From: Sialis fuliginosa | Lineage: Eukaryota; Arthropoda; Insecta; Megaloptera; Sialidae | NCBI GenBank assembly: GCA_961205875.1 | Contig: OY540809.1 | Span: 11,916,267 to 11,980,266, forward strand | DNA: 64,000 bases | Direction: 5' to 3' | In this document: positions 45,101 through 55,739 of the stretch, piece by piece | How positions within the stretch are numbered: the stretch's first letter is position 1 | How the letters are laid out: every line of letters starts with the position of its first letter | Program-made: the position numbers and the translations under genes | The notes under the pieces: generated by a model | Seen by the model: the letters and a program-made list of their open reading frames with translations, nothing else | What the model was told of the DNA's origin: nothing | Databases searched by the model: none

Positions 45101-47671
45101 TTTTGTACACATAACCGACTTCAATATTTCGCCACCTTTGACAGATATAGGGTTATAATTGATTTCATTCGTTTTAGAGGATCTAGGTACCTCCTATCTC
45201 ACAATAGAGCCGAGATATTTATGATTTTACATAATAAATTAAAAACGAATAAAGTCATTGATAACTTCTAGTTTCATTTATAATTAAACGAGTTTTTACC
45301 CTCCACCCCTAAACCCTTACTTAGTTGCAATACAATTACCAATACTTTCTCCATTATATTACAGGATTACATATTAATACAAAGTTTAATAATTAGTAGG
45401 TACCTACCTATATTAAAATATTGTAATAATTTTTTTTCTTATTTTAAGTAGATTATAAATCCTGAAACAAACGAAATTCTCGGACCTAATAAAAAAGGAG
45501 AACTGTGTTTAAAAAGTAGAACCATTATGATGGGTTATTACAACAATCCTGAAGCAACTACCAAAGCAATAGACGAGGATGGTTTTTTGCATACAGCAGA
45601 CTTATGTTATTATGATGAAAACAAATTCTTCTTTTTCGACACTCGTATCTGCGAAGTATTCAAATACTGTGGCTGGGTTGTAAGTTAAATATACATAATA
45701 CATATTTCTGAATTTTATTTTCAAGTAAGTAGGAAAGATAAGCTATGCAACGGATATTTGAAATTGATGCAATTTTTTATTAAAGCTATACAAACATTAT
45801 TATTAGAGATTAGAAAAATAGTTTTTCAACTATTGCGTAAAAATGCATTTATTGTAATTTTTATTACATATCTCCACCGTTTTCAGAAAATTTGTTTGAT
45901 TGAACACAATTTGAAATCCACTACTTGCAACTACCTTTCCAACTATTTGCGACACTTTTTACTACTTCGTTTGCACTGATTATTATTAAATCATAAAAAA
46001 AAACTATTTTCCGAAAAAAAATTCAACTAGTAACTATTTCATTGAATATAACAACATTTTTTCAATCTCAATTTATTACTTACCGTACTAACTTATACCT
46101 ATATTACAATACCTAAACTGCTGTATATATACTAAACTAAATATCTTTAATTAATTGAGTTTCTTAAACTGAATCTTTTTTTACCGCAAAAATATTTAAA
46201 AATAATTAAAACACATGTTTTAAAAAAGTCATTTATATCCTTTTTATGACACCATTCGCATTGAAAAGGACAGTAAGTGTGATGAAACGGACTGGGGTAC
46301 ATAAGTGGTACCTATCAAATATAATTAAGTTCAAATCAAACAAAATTTTAATTAGATTTATTTTGATATCTAAAACTATTTTTAATCCAGTATTTGTATT
46401 ATTACTAAGTACTTAAGTAATAAATTCTAAAATTTGGTTTCATCAGTCTATCTAATTATTTACTTAATTACAATTATTACAAAATAAAAAAATAAATTAT
46501 TTTTTTATTTAATTAATAATATAAAGTATTTACAAAATAAGTTCCGCTATTTATTGCATTTAAGATATTTAAGCTAATCAACAGTAGGTACTATTTATTT
46601 TTTACAATCAACATTACTATTTAAATAAACGTTATTATTTGACAAACTTCATCTGCACAGAAATAAGATTTGAAAAGTAACTTACCATTAATGTGTGGCT
46701 CAAATATATGCAATATTACACAAAACATCAAAAATACAATAAGTGTAATATCTCACCCTTGGAATCTTTTTCAAAAAACTATTTTTTGCGACGAAAAATT
46801 ATATTGTCAATAAAAAAATAAGCACTAGGTAAATGCCATCTTTATGGTGTAGTCTGTAGTCTGTGAAGCTTAGTGTTACTAACAACAAAATTTGAATTAA
46901 TTCGTTCGTATAGTTTCGATGGAACAAATATTGTCCGTTTCATGAACTGTCCGTTTCATTGCATATCTTTCCTATATGAATATTTTAAATAGAATTTACT
47001 GGTGAAATAATACTTTTATGTATATAAAATGCCATGGAACAGTATATATTATGATTTTTATATTTTATTAATTATTTTATGTTACGTAGAATATATTATA
47101 ACAAATATAATTCTAGATAACTGCTCAAGAAATGGAAGACGCTTTAAAGGAGCATCCAGATATTTATGATGCAGCTGTTGTTGGTGTACCTCATCCTGAA
47201 GATCAGAACAGAGCTATGGCGTTTATTGTAAAGAAATCTGATTCTAAACTAACTGAATATGATATCCATGTATTCATGAAAGGTTTGTAAAATAATTACA
47301 TTTTATGTAGCATATTTAAATATACAGTGGAACCTCGTTAATACGTTTTCGAAAGGACTGGAGGGAAAACGCTTACTAACAAGAAAAACGTACTAACGAA
47401 ATATTTAACATAGGGTGTTATAGAAGAATGCAGGTACCTAAAAAAACATACTATGGCGAAAAATGTACTAACAAAGTTCCATCGTAATATAACGTATATT
47501 TTAATTAGGTATTACTTTATTTATATAAATCCTATTTTTTAATTTTCAGAACGTATGAATCCATTTAAGCAATTAAGGGGAGGTGTCGTTTTCTTAGATG
47601 AAATGCCATTAACACCTTCAGGAAAAGTTAATAAAAAAAAAATACATGAAATGGTAAAGAGCATATTATGA
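38024..47671 (+). CDS. Gene 4: acyl-CoA synthetase-like enzyme (subfamily B), long introns
   Basis: Exons 38024-38137, 40854-41061, 42273-42600, 43668-43830, 43940-44215, 45452-45679, 47117-47282 and 47550-47671 join in frame to 534 aa; two donors are weak (GTTGTA, GTTTGT). P-loop SSGTTGLPK (192-200) is kept but is followed by Met201 where Gly is usual. A5 reads YSTTE (332-336). The ribose-binding motif reads TAD (411-413). At the hinge, Arg428 is kept but the hinge Lys is Cys430; Lys434 and Gly437 remain. A10 Lys520 (PSGKV) is kept. The C-terminus KSIL is not a PTS1. The frame is intact, so it is unlikely to be a simple pseudogene, but adenylation or thioesterification may be altered. Introns total about 8 kb and hold several MITEs. 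No TATATAAG is found upstream, unlike the other genes. Confidence 0.88.
38631..39019. mobile_element. hAT-type MITE with perfect 8-bp TSD, gene 4 intron 1
   Basis: Ends CAGGGCTTCGAACCG and (reverse complement) CAGAGCTTCAAACCG, flanked by the identical 8-mer cctaaaat at 38623-38630 and 39020-39027. The interior is rich in CGGTTTTCGTTCCG words. It is distantly similar in end structure to 2908-3556. Confidence 0.88.
39068..39959 (+). mobile_element. Helitron-like repeat with intact ends, gene 4 intron 1
   Basis: It starts after an A with TCCTTAATATATATAAAGC, then a TCTG tract, and ends GGGCCCAGCTAG followed by T, with a G/C-rich potential hairpin just before the 3' end. Homologous to 19734-20543 and 13279-13855. 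No helicase frame. Confidence 0.72.
41735..41855 (-). repeat. Half copy of the hammerhead-bearing palindrome, inverted
   Basis: Carries GTAGCTAACTTTTCGG and the GACAACGTGG-type arm; on the minus strand it reads CATGAGAGTCGAAACGTCAAG, that is, the GAAAC/GTC side of the core, but the CTGAAGA side is missing. It lies in gene 4 intron 2, about 260 bp before a more complete copy. Confidence 0.55.
42119..42250 (+). ncRNA. Hammerhead-like repeat in gene 4 intron 2
   Basis: CTGAAGA (42165-42171), a 4-bp stem II (GACT with AGTC), GAAA (42191-42194) and GTC ending at 42198, with CACTT/AAGTT beside the core. The outer arms TAGTAGCTAACTTTTCGG and its complement are shared with 36963-37125, but the 5' arm is shortened. 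It ends 22 nt before exon 3, next to the branch-point/acceptor region. Confidence 0.5.
42629..43294. mobile_element. TTAA-flanked TIR element, gene 4 intron 3
   Basis: The left end TTAAGGGGGCAGAC and right end (reverse complement TTAAGGGGACAGA) are inverted repeats bounded by TTAA on both sides (42625-42628, 43295-43298), the target of piggyBac-type transposons. There is no transposase, and the open frames inside lack any recognisable domain. Confidence 0.6.
44570..45045 (-). mobile_element. Dispersed repeat, Helitron-like ends (copy 3), gene 4 intron 5
   Basis: Same family as 4318-4736, with blocks CAATATTTTACCTTCCTTAACGG-like, GGCACAGTACCTAACCTAAC and CCGCTTGGTGGCACTAGG. Read on the minus strand it ends CAATACTAG followed by T, supporting a CTAG-type Helitron end. 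An internal segment is partly duplicated (a second TTACCTGGCTTAACG near 44888). Confidence 0.6.
47335..47484. mobile_element. Short TA-flanked MITE, gene 4 intron 7
   Basis: Starts TA then CAGTGGAACCTCGTTAATACG and ends with a diverged inverted end (AACAAAGTTCCATCG then TA). The CAGTGGAACCTCG end is typical of pogo/Tigger-type elements. About 150 bp, non-coding. Confidence 0.55.
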
Positions 47672-47811
47672 ATACGAATTTCATATGTTATAATATAATA
47701 ATATGTAGTTAGTGAAATAATATTTCATAATTTTATTTCTATATTAAGATTTAGAAAAAGTGTACATGTGGTACTTAATATAAACAAAATTTGTCATCCC
47801 TAAATATATTT

Positions 47812-47817
47812 AATAAA
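47812..47817 (+). terminator. Candidate polyadenylation signal of gene 4
   Basis: AATAAA about 140 nt after the stop codon, in A/T-rich sequence. Position is the only support. Confidence 0.4.
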
Positions 47818-50200
47818 TTATAAACATCAAATTTATTATTTTTATTTTTTCTTCCACGTTTAATAGTGTAACATTTTGATAAAAGTTTAAATGTTTGTTT
47901 TACAAAGGAATTAAGGTAAGATAGTCAGATAAAAATTTGCGTCGATGTCTAACCATCTTAAACACTTGACCTTATACCACTGGGGTCATAATTTCAACGT
48001 GGTAACTTACCATCACACATTGAAGGAATGTTAAACTTGTCTCCCTCAATGAGCATCCATCATAAATATGATTATCAGATTACTTTTGCAATTCTATTTC
48101 GGTGATTCCACATAACGTTAAAATCTATGGTATTTGAAGATTCCCTACAGCACCCATAAGTAACCGAAGAAATACAATATACAATTAATTTATGTTAACG
48201 TTAAAATTTTGCTTAACCTTCTTTTTGCATATGAACTCTACTAAATACGAATAAGATTTTATAAATAAATAATATTTATAAACTAATTTTGTTTATTTTG
48301 ATGGTTCTCTATTCTAATATTTTACTATTTATAAATAGGTACTTTGGTAACCCAAATAATGACATATTGTTTTTTTTTTATAATTTTACTAGTACCATAG
48401 TACGTAAATTTCAATAAATTGACTCTATACAAGGTGATTCAGCACTGTCGTGCCAAACTTGAAAAGTACAATGAGAAAAATATTTTAAGAAAAAAACATC
48501 ATATGCATATGTGTCCGGAAATTATTCATAAGTGGGCTACAACTCTCCAAAGATTTTACTCAAAATTAGTTTTTATTTAATATCTTGAGAACACATTATA
48601 CTACAGTTATGAAGTTTGATACAGGGTTTAGTATTAATAAGTGTTATCGATATCCACTATCAACCAATATTAATTTTGACCAGGGTTATATGGGTCCAGG
48701 GGATCCATCGATTTTTATCCAGTATTTTTTTGTTCTTCAATTTTTTCCCGAGTTAATATTTTGAATAAGACTGTAAGACACAAAATACACAAAAATATAC
48801 TTTGCTCTTTTATCATAGGATAAACCGTTTACGAGAAATATCGATGCAAAAGAAAGCATGCAGCATTTTACTTAATACAGGTGCTTCAAATTACATAAAA
48901 TAAAATATTCCTGTTCTATGATTAAAGGTAAGAAAAAAAGTTCATGTACATATATACCACCTAGTACGTGTCCTCTAGACCTAATGCCAGTTCTATTACT
49001 GTTGCAAGTACTTTACTAGCATAACTAAAAAGCGATACTTAAAATGACTATTTGTTAATAAGGGTGAATTTTTGGAGGTACACTATATTTATATTATTTG
49101 CTTGTCTTATTTTTCATCATAGAAGCATTCGTATTAAATAAAACGTGTTGAACTGCTGAAATATCAAACAAATAAGAATCCATTGACAAAACAACATTTT
49201 TTTTAAACAGAAAAATTATTATAACGATTTATAATAAAAAAAGTTTGAAATAAAATCACAGAATAGAATTAAAATATATCTCAAATATTTACAAAAACAA
49301 CAATTAATGTAATGTAAGAAAGTGTTAATAACTTATGTAATTTCTTCTGTATCTTGATGTATAAAAAAGTCTTGTGCCGACCAGGGCAGTTTATTTAATA
49401 TTAAATTACGTCTAAATTATTACTCTACGAAAAAAATGCTTTTTTTACACAAACTATCCATAACAATATTTATAGCTCTATGAAATAAAAATATATACTA
49501 TTCCATTTAATAAAAAAAATGCCAACCGAATGCGCAAAGCGAATGAAGGTTTATAAATGTGAATGTAATATCCCTCTTCACATTAAAAAAACCATTATTT
49601 GAACTTTTTTGATATTATCAATAGTTACATAAATAAATGCCTGATCCTATTATAATGCTCCACCCTGTATATTTTAAAATTGTATTTATGATTTAATAAA
49701 TAATTATTTAGTGCGCACGACCTTTATCTCTATTTGTTATAATAATAAAATGTACTCAACCAATTATACTCAGATTATAATTTTGAATTTTTCCATTTGA
49801 TATAAGAAAAAATACCTTCATTAGTATTTTTTTCACTTATCGTATGATGACTGAAAGAAAAAGGTCATCTGGTATTATTTCTCACCGAGCGGGTAAAACT
49901 CATTGTGGCCTTTAAACACGTTTTTATCGAAACTACTTTTTTCGACTTGGCTCCAGCGATTCCTCAAAGATTAAAGAACCAATTTTAAAAAAATCAATCT
50001 TCGTTATCGTAGTAAGATGTAGTGGCTAGATCTATGCGTAGCTGATTTTTGAATTAAAAAAAGGTGTTAGAATAAAAAAAAAATTCAAACCGTCGCCTTC
50101 TTGTGAAAAATTAAATAAATAAAAACGGCTACGCACAACTATATTCAACTATACATTCATATATAGTCCAGTAAAGGTAGCATTTTGGCAGGAAATTAAG
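47818..50200. other. Intergenic DNA, nothing supported
   Basis: A/T-rich DNA without recognisable genes, RNAs or element ends. Open frames are short and show no domain. Confidence 0.5.
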
Positions 50201-51258
50201 AGGGCAAGCAATTTTATGATTGATTCTTATAGATTTTGAACCGGAGAAAAAATTACCTCTTCCAAAGAGCTTAAAAGACGTAAAAATGCACTTACCCTTA
50301 AACATTAGCGATTTTCATTGGTTAAACTACTAATATTTTTTTAAATTATGGTTGGCTATTATTCTTTGGAACTTCAGGAATAATTTGAGCCTAGTTACGA
50401 GTCATTTGGATTATTTTAACAAAAGTTATTAATTTTTAAACTATTTTCCCCGAAAATATGCATTTTTACGTCTTTTAAGCCCTTTGAAAGACGTAATTTT
50501 GGGCCAAATTTAGTATATGTGGACACAATCGATTCGTTTAAGTGTCCTGAACATATATCAATCATAAAAATATACCATCGTTGCTTTAGATTTTATGATA
50601 ATTTGTAAAAACGGTTGGAAATGGGCTTTTAACCTTTAAATCCCATTTTAAGGATGTTGCACCACTTTCCGCTAGTCCGGGTTATTTTTTTCGAATTCTC
50701 CGGTTCAAAATCTTTAAGAATCAATTCGTTTCACTAAAAAATATTTAACCCTGGTGTTTTTATTTAAATTTTAGTAAAAATGTCGTATTTCTAAAAATTA
50801 CGTTACTTATCCTTAAACATTATCGGTTTTTATTGGTTAAACGATTAATATTTTTTTAAATTATGGTTGGTCATTATTCTTTGGAACTTCAGGAAAAATT
50901 TGACGCTAATTACGAGTCATTTGGATGATTTTAACAATAGTTATTAATTTTTAAACTATTTTCCCAAAAAGATGCATTTTTCATACTTTTAAGCCCTCTG
51001 AAAGAGGTAATTTTTAGTTAAATTTAGTATATGTGGTCACAATCGATTCGTCTGAGTGTCCTGAACATATATCAACCATAAAAATATACCATCATCGCTT
51101 TAGATTTTGTGATAAATTGAAAAAACGGTTGGAAATGGGGTTTTCACTCTTAAACCCCATTTTTAAGGGTGTTGCACCACTTTTTGCTAGTCCGGGTTAT
51201 TTTTTTCGATTTCTCCGGTTCAAAATCTATAAGAATCAATCATAAAATTGCTTGCCCT
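50201..51258. mobile_element. TIR element with a ~513-bp internal direct duplication
   Basis: The outer ~52 bp are inverted repeats (AGGGCAAGCAATTTTATGAT at the left, its complement at the right, continuing through TTTTGAACCGGAGAAA). Inside, a unit of about 513 bp occurs twice in tandem; for example GGTTGGAAATGGG, TGTTGCACCACTTT and CTTTGGAACTTCAGGAA recur at that offset. The copies differ at scattered positions. There is no supported coding frame. Confidence 0.8.
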
Positions 51259-52244
51259 TTTTTCTTACTTTTCACTGCTTCCTTGACTGGGCTAATAGAG
51301 ATATTGATAAAATATTTTTTTTTCCGATAACTAATCTCGAAATTTCGGGGGGTGGGGCAAAAAGAGCGCATACTTCTTGATCGCCCTGGGTGCCATTTAA
51401 CATAGGGCCGGATCTGTATGAAAGACCAATTTTTGTTCAAATAAATGTAGTTATTTTAACTTTAATAGTTTTGTATTATTTCAACAAAATAAATAATTCT
51501 AATAGTAGATTATACCACGAGTCAATAATAATAGCCATTATTGCGAGTAGTATACTCTACTTCAGATTTTCTCAACCTTTTAGTATTTGCGACACAATTT
51601 TCAATTACAATTTTCATAGCCCCCCCCCCCCCCCCATACAGTAATTTTATTAAATCTTCTTTCGAAAAACTTTGCTCTACAAGACAGCCCCAAGGACTAA
51701 TAATTATTAATCTTATTTGTAAATTAATATTGATAAGTTAATTATTAAATATATTATGCAGTACCTACTGATACAATCCTATTTATAAGTGTATTATATC
51801 AGTGAAAATGTAAATGTGTATTTTATTTTTTATTATGTCAGAATATATTTTATTGTTTTTCTTTCAGTAAATTAAATAAATTTTCTAATAATATTTTTTC
51901 TGGATATGCTCGCACCCCCCATTTAGTTTTATCACGCCTCCCTAGGGGGGCGCGTCTCACAGGTTGAGAAAAGCTGCTCCACTTTATCTACGACTAATTT
52001 AATTACTTATATTTTAAATACAATTGAATACAAGGAATCCAAGTTTCAAGCATTTTTGACAGTTTAAAGTTTCTGTATTTTGTTTCCATGGTATTATTTA
52101 AGAAATTATTCAATATATTTTGTGATTGACTAGCACAAGAGGGAATAATGACCATTAATGTCTCGTCATTATTCCCTTTGGGATTAATATATGGCATTAT
52201 ATTATTATAGTAAGAACTACTTATGTAATATATGTACCTTATTA
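51259..52244. other. Intergenic DNA, nothing supported
   Basis: A/T-rich DNA with a poly-C tract near 51620-51635 and a CCTAGGGGGGCGCG patch near 51940 resembling the end of an old MITE. No gene. Confidence 0.45.
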
Positions 52245-52246
52245 TA

Positions 52247-53219
52247 TACCGGGTGTTCCAGACCACCCGTCCACTATGTTTCACGCCCAAACTATTGAAG
52301 ATATAGTTTTATGATAAAAAATTTACTATATATATATCGACCCTAAAGAATTTCAGGAAAATATTTTCAACCCCCTAAAACTCCTCCTTGGGGGGTAGTT
52401 TGAGGGGTACATGCCCGTTTCTCAGCAAAATCAAATGGAATGGTATATCTAAAAATAGATCATTTTAAAGATCATAAAAAAGTAAGAAACTTTTTTTCAT
52501 ACATTCAATTGTTTAGAAAATATGGCGACTTGTTTCAAAATTTTAGGGGTTTACTAAAATTGCTCTAGTTGCGTTAAATATTAATGAAATTTTATTTTTA
52601 AAATTTATTTTGAAAGTAGAAATAATGAACTTTTTAATGATGTAGATTATTTGAGATTTGGATAATTTAAAGTGTCATACGCGACATATCAAAAATGCAA
52701 AACTTCAATTGGAGATAATTCAAAATTTTTAAATGAAATGATATATCAATAAGTTCTTTATCTTACAAAATATATTTAAATTAACAACTTTTGATAAGAA
52801 AATTTTTAATTAAAAATTTTTTTTTCTTTCTTTTTACTTTCAAAACAAATTTTAAAAATAAAATTTCATTAATATTTAACGAAACTAGAGCAATTTTAGT
52901 AAAGCCTTAAAATTTGGAAACATGGCGCTATATTTTCTAAACAATCGAATGTATGAAAAAAAAAAATTTACAAAAGTTTCTTACTTTTTTATGATCTTTA
53001 AAATTATCTACTTTTAGATATACCATTTCATTTGATTTTGCTGAGAAACGGGCATGTACCCCTCAAACTACCCCCAAGGAGGAATTTTAGGGAGTTGAAA
53101 ATATTTTCCTGAAATTCTTTAGGAATGATATATATGTATAGTAAATTTTTATCATAAAACTCTATCTTCAATAGTTTGGCCGTAAAACATAGTGGACTGG
53201 TGGTCTGGAACACCCGGTA
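52247..53219. mobile_element. Full-length palindromic TIR element with TA duplication
   Basis: Ends TACCGGGTGTTCCAGACCA and the complement, flanked by TA (52245-52246, 53220-53221). The arms stay complementary with mismatches for several hundred bases (ACGGGCATGTACCCCTCAAA / TTTGAGGGGTACATGCCCGT), so the transcript would fold into a long hairpin. Non-coding, Tc1/mariner-type by its TA target. Confidence 0.82.
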
Positions 53220-53221
53220 TA

Positions 53222-54394
53222 AGTCATGGAAAAAATATTAATTACTCGAAACAGTCACGATTTTTTTATGCCACCTTATATTATAGATAGGTAAGTACAT
53301 ATTTTTACAATAACACAAAAATATGCAATAAAGTGCAACACTTGTAAAAACACTGAAAAGTCATATTTTGATTAATTACATTTATCGCAAGTGACAAATT
53401 CTATAAAATTCCACTTTACTAATTGTTTATTTTTACCTATTTACGTCATAATCTTTTAGATTACTCGGTGATTTACATTAAAATCTTGCAATATCTGATA
53501 ATTATATAAATTATTATTATTTTTATATAATTGAAAGCTCGCATTAATTTTTGTTGTTTACCTACGTACAAAGATAGGAATATGACGTCTTATGTAGGTA
53601 ATCGAATTAACTTAAATTTGCATTGACGTTATAAGCAATTTTTTATAGATATTTTCAGTTAAACATTCTATAAATAAATATAATACAACGTACATCTGTA
53701 ACTCACGTACGTCAACTGATGTTCTAGTTAAAATAATTGTTTGTCGTTAAAAAAGATTAGTACTTAACTATGTTGAAATATTGGTTAATTGATAATAATT
53801 ATATAAAAACATTTCAAGGAACAGTCTTACTACATGATTAAAATTGATTAAGATTCATAAACTAAGATATTACTATTAACTAGTAACTGCCAACTTACTT
53901 AAAAGGACTTAGGTATTTATATTCACTTTTCAGATTTTTCAGAAGCATTATTTGTTTTTGAAAAATGCGTACGAAAATAATCGAACAGATAAGTACTTTT
54001 CTTTTGGGGGATAATGTCTTGTCCTTTTTTAGTTTGTATAAAACCTTTTATTTGTTTTAAAAAATTATCGAATAGAAAATTCAATTTTTCTACCTAAATT
54101 GCGAAAGATTGGGTTTATCGTACATTCCGTTCATTAGATACAGTGTGTTTACAAAGTCCTTGTCTAATGAGTTCTCTATACCCTAATTAACAAATTCCAA
54201 AAAAAATGCGGGCTGCGATGATCACCAAATTTTGGTCACCGCCTCGAGTAGGTACTATTAGATAAAGCATATTTTTTGTTGAAAACAAACATCAGAATGA
54301 AAACGCTAAAATATTAATTCTATAATAAAATTTCAGTTAAGTTTTTGTTAAATTCTTAAAGTAGACATAAGTATTGAAATTTTATAATAAGTGT
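53222..54394. other. Intergenic DNA, nothing supported
   Basis: A/T-rich DNA. The stretch near 54105-54150 resembles 60645-60690 (ATTGGGTTTATCG / ATTGGGTTGATCG followed by TTCCGTTCATTAGA), part of the duplicated flank of genes 5 and 6. Confidence 0.45.
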
Positions 54395-54960
54395 TTGGGA
54401 ATAACTCCTCCTTTAACTTTGATAACTAGCTTTAATTTTCTTTCAAAGTCATTACAAACGCATGCACTGTTTCCATTGGCATTTTGTCCCAAATTTTGAG
54501 AATTATATTCATAAATTGCTGCTTTGATAATTTGTAATCTGGAAGCTTAGGCAACATATATAACCATACAAAATAATCGGGGGATTGCAATCGGGAGAGC
54601 TTGGCGGCCATTCGTTCTTCAACAAAGAATCAACCAATTACACCATGCCTGAATAATATTTGCTGTGTACAAGGGGGCTCCATCTTGTTGAAATCAATAA
54701 TAATCATCTCCAAATAATTTTTTGGCATTAAGCGCATTACATTTTTCTTCAATACTTCCACTAAATAGTATTTTGCATTGATTTTTACGCCTTTTTCAAT
54801 AAAAATTAAAAGGGTTATTTGCCTCTTGGGCTGATGGCGCCCCAAATCATAACTGACGCAGCGTTCTAGAATCTTGGAACGTGTCTTTTTCATCCGCGAT
54901 GTCCTCAATCCTAGCAGACCAAACTATGACATACTGGGAGTTTGGGGATTGCTCCAGAAC
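54395..54960 (-). pseudogene. Mariner-type transposase relic
   Basis: On the minus strand the frame 54908-54630 and its continuation in another frame down to about 54395 resemble the middle and end of a DDE transposase of the mariner/IS630 group: VSYDLG, FIEKGVKINAKYYL, LKKNVMRLMPK, then a broken SPDLN-type region (RLQSPDYFVWL) and a C-terminal helix region. Frameshifts and lost catalytic motifs make it inactive. No termini were identified. Confidence 0.7.
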
Positions 54961-55673
54961 AAATAGACTCACATAGTAGTGCGCAGTGCGCAGTCATCTA
55001 TATACTACATACCACAATTTGTACGGCGCGGCAAATTTTAAATTCGTTTAGTGTTATGTACAGAATATGCCGTTACCGACATCACAACTATCAAATACAA
55101 TCAAATATCACGTGTTAATGTGTTAGAATAGAGCTAACCTAACGAAAACTAACCAATCCAAAGCTATTCAACTCTATTTCGCCCCAATAGATTGCCCTAA
55201 AAACTTTAAGGAACACTAGACAAACATACATATATTATTATACTCCTTTGCCGCATCATTAAGATATCTGACAGAACTAGACAATATGGCGATTAAATTT
55301 AAGTGTCATTTTCAAAAAATAAAATACAATTTCTAGATTACTGGTAGGTTTTTACAAATCCTTGGTATTCTAAAGAATATATGTAATAATAATTTCATTC
55401 AGTGGAAGTCATAATGCCGCGGGGTCCGTCAATACCAAAAATTCTTCTATAAATAGTTTTCATTACTTAAAAATAAATAAAATCAATATTCAATCGATAA
55501 ATCAATTAAATAATTATAGATTATAAACTATAATCACTCAATTCTTATAAAATATCCCCTCCATTGATTTCATGATACACTAATGAACTTAGTAACCAAT
55601 TTTATTTCATCGAATTTTTAAAAATTATCAATTAATCTAATCTTCCGCGTATATCTTCGTTTTTACAATTTAC
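54961..55673. other. Gene 5 upstream flank
   Basis: No gene. About 55441-55670 is clearly similar to 61320-61505 upstream of gene 6 (ACTAATGAACTTAGTAACCA shared), so the duplication that made genes 5 and 6 included the promoter. Confidence 0.6.
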
Positions 55674-55681
55674 TATATAAG
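55674..55681 (+). promoter_or_regulatory. Gene 5 TATA box
   Basis: TATATAAG 59-66 nt before the start codon. A TTATCA motif (reverse of TGATAA) lies about 48 nt upstream. The 5' UTR word GAATAAGCAGTGCACAAA is shared with gene 6. Confidence 0.55.
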
Positions 55682-55739
55682 ATACAAATCGCAGCTTCAA
55701 AATATCAAATATCATTTTTGGAATAAGCAGTGCACAAAC

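Noticed and set aside
38024-47671. Gene 4 as a pseudogene
   Set aside because: Despite long introns and motif changes, all eight exons stay in frame with usable splice sites and normal length.
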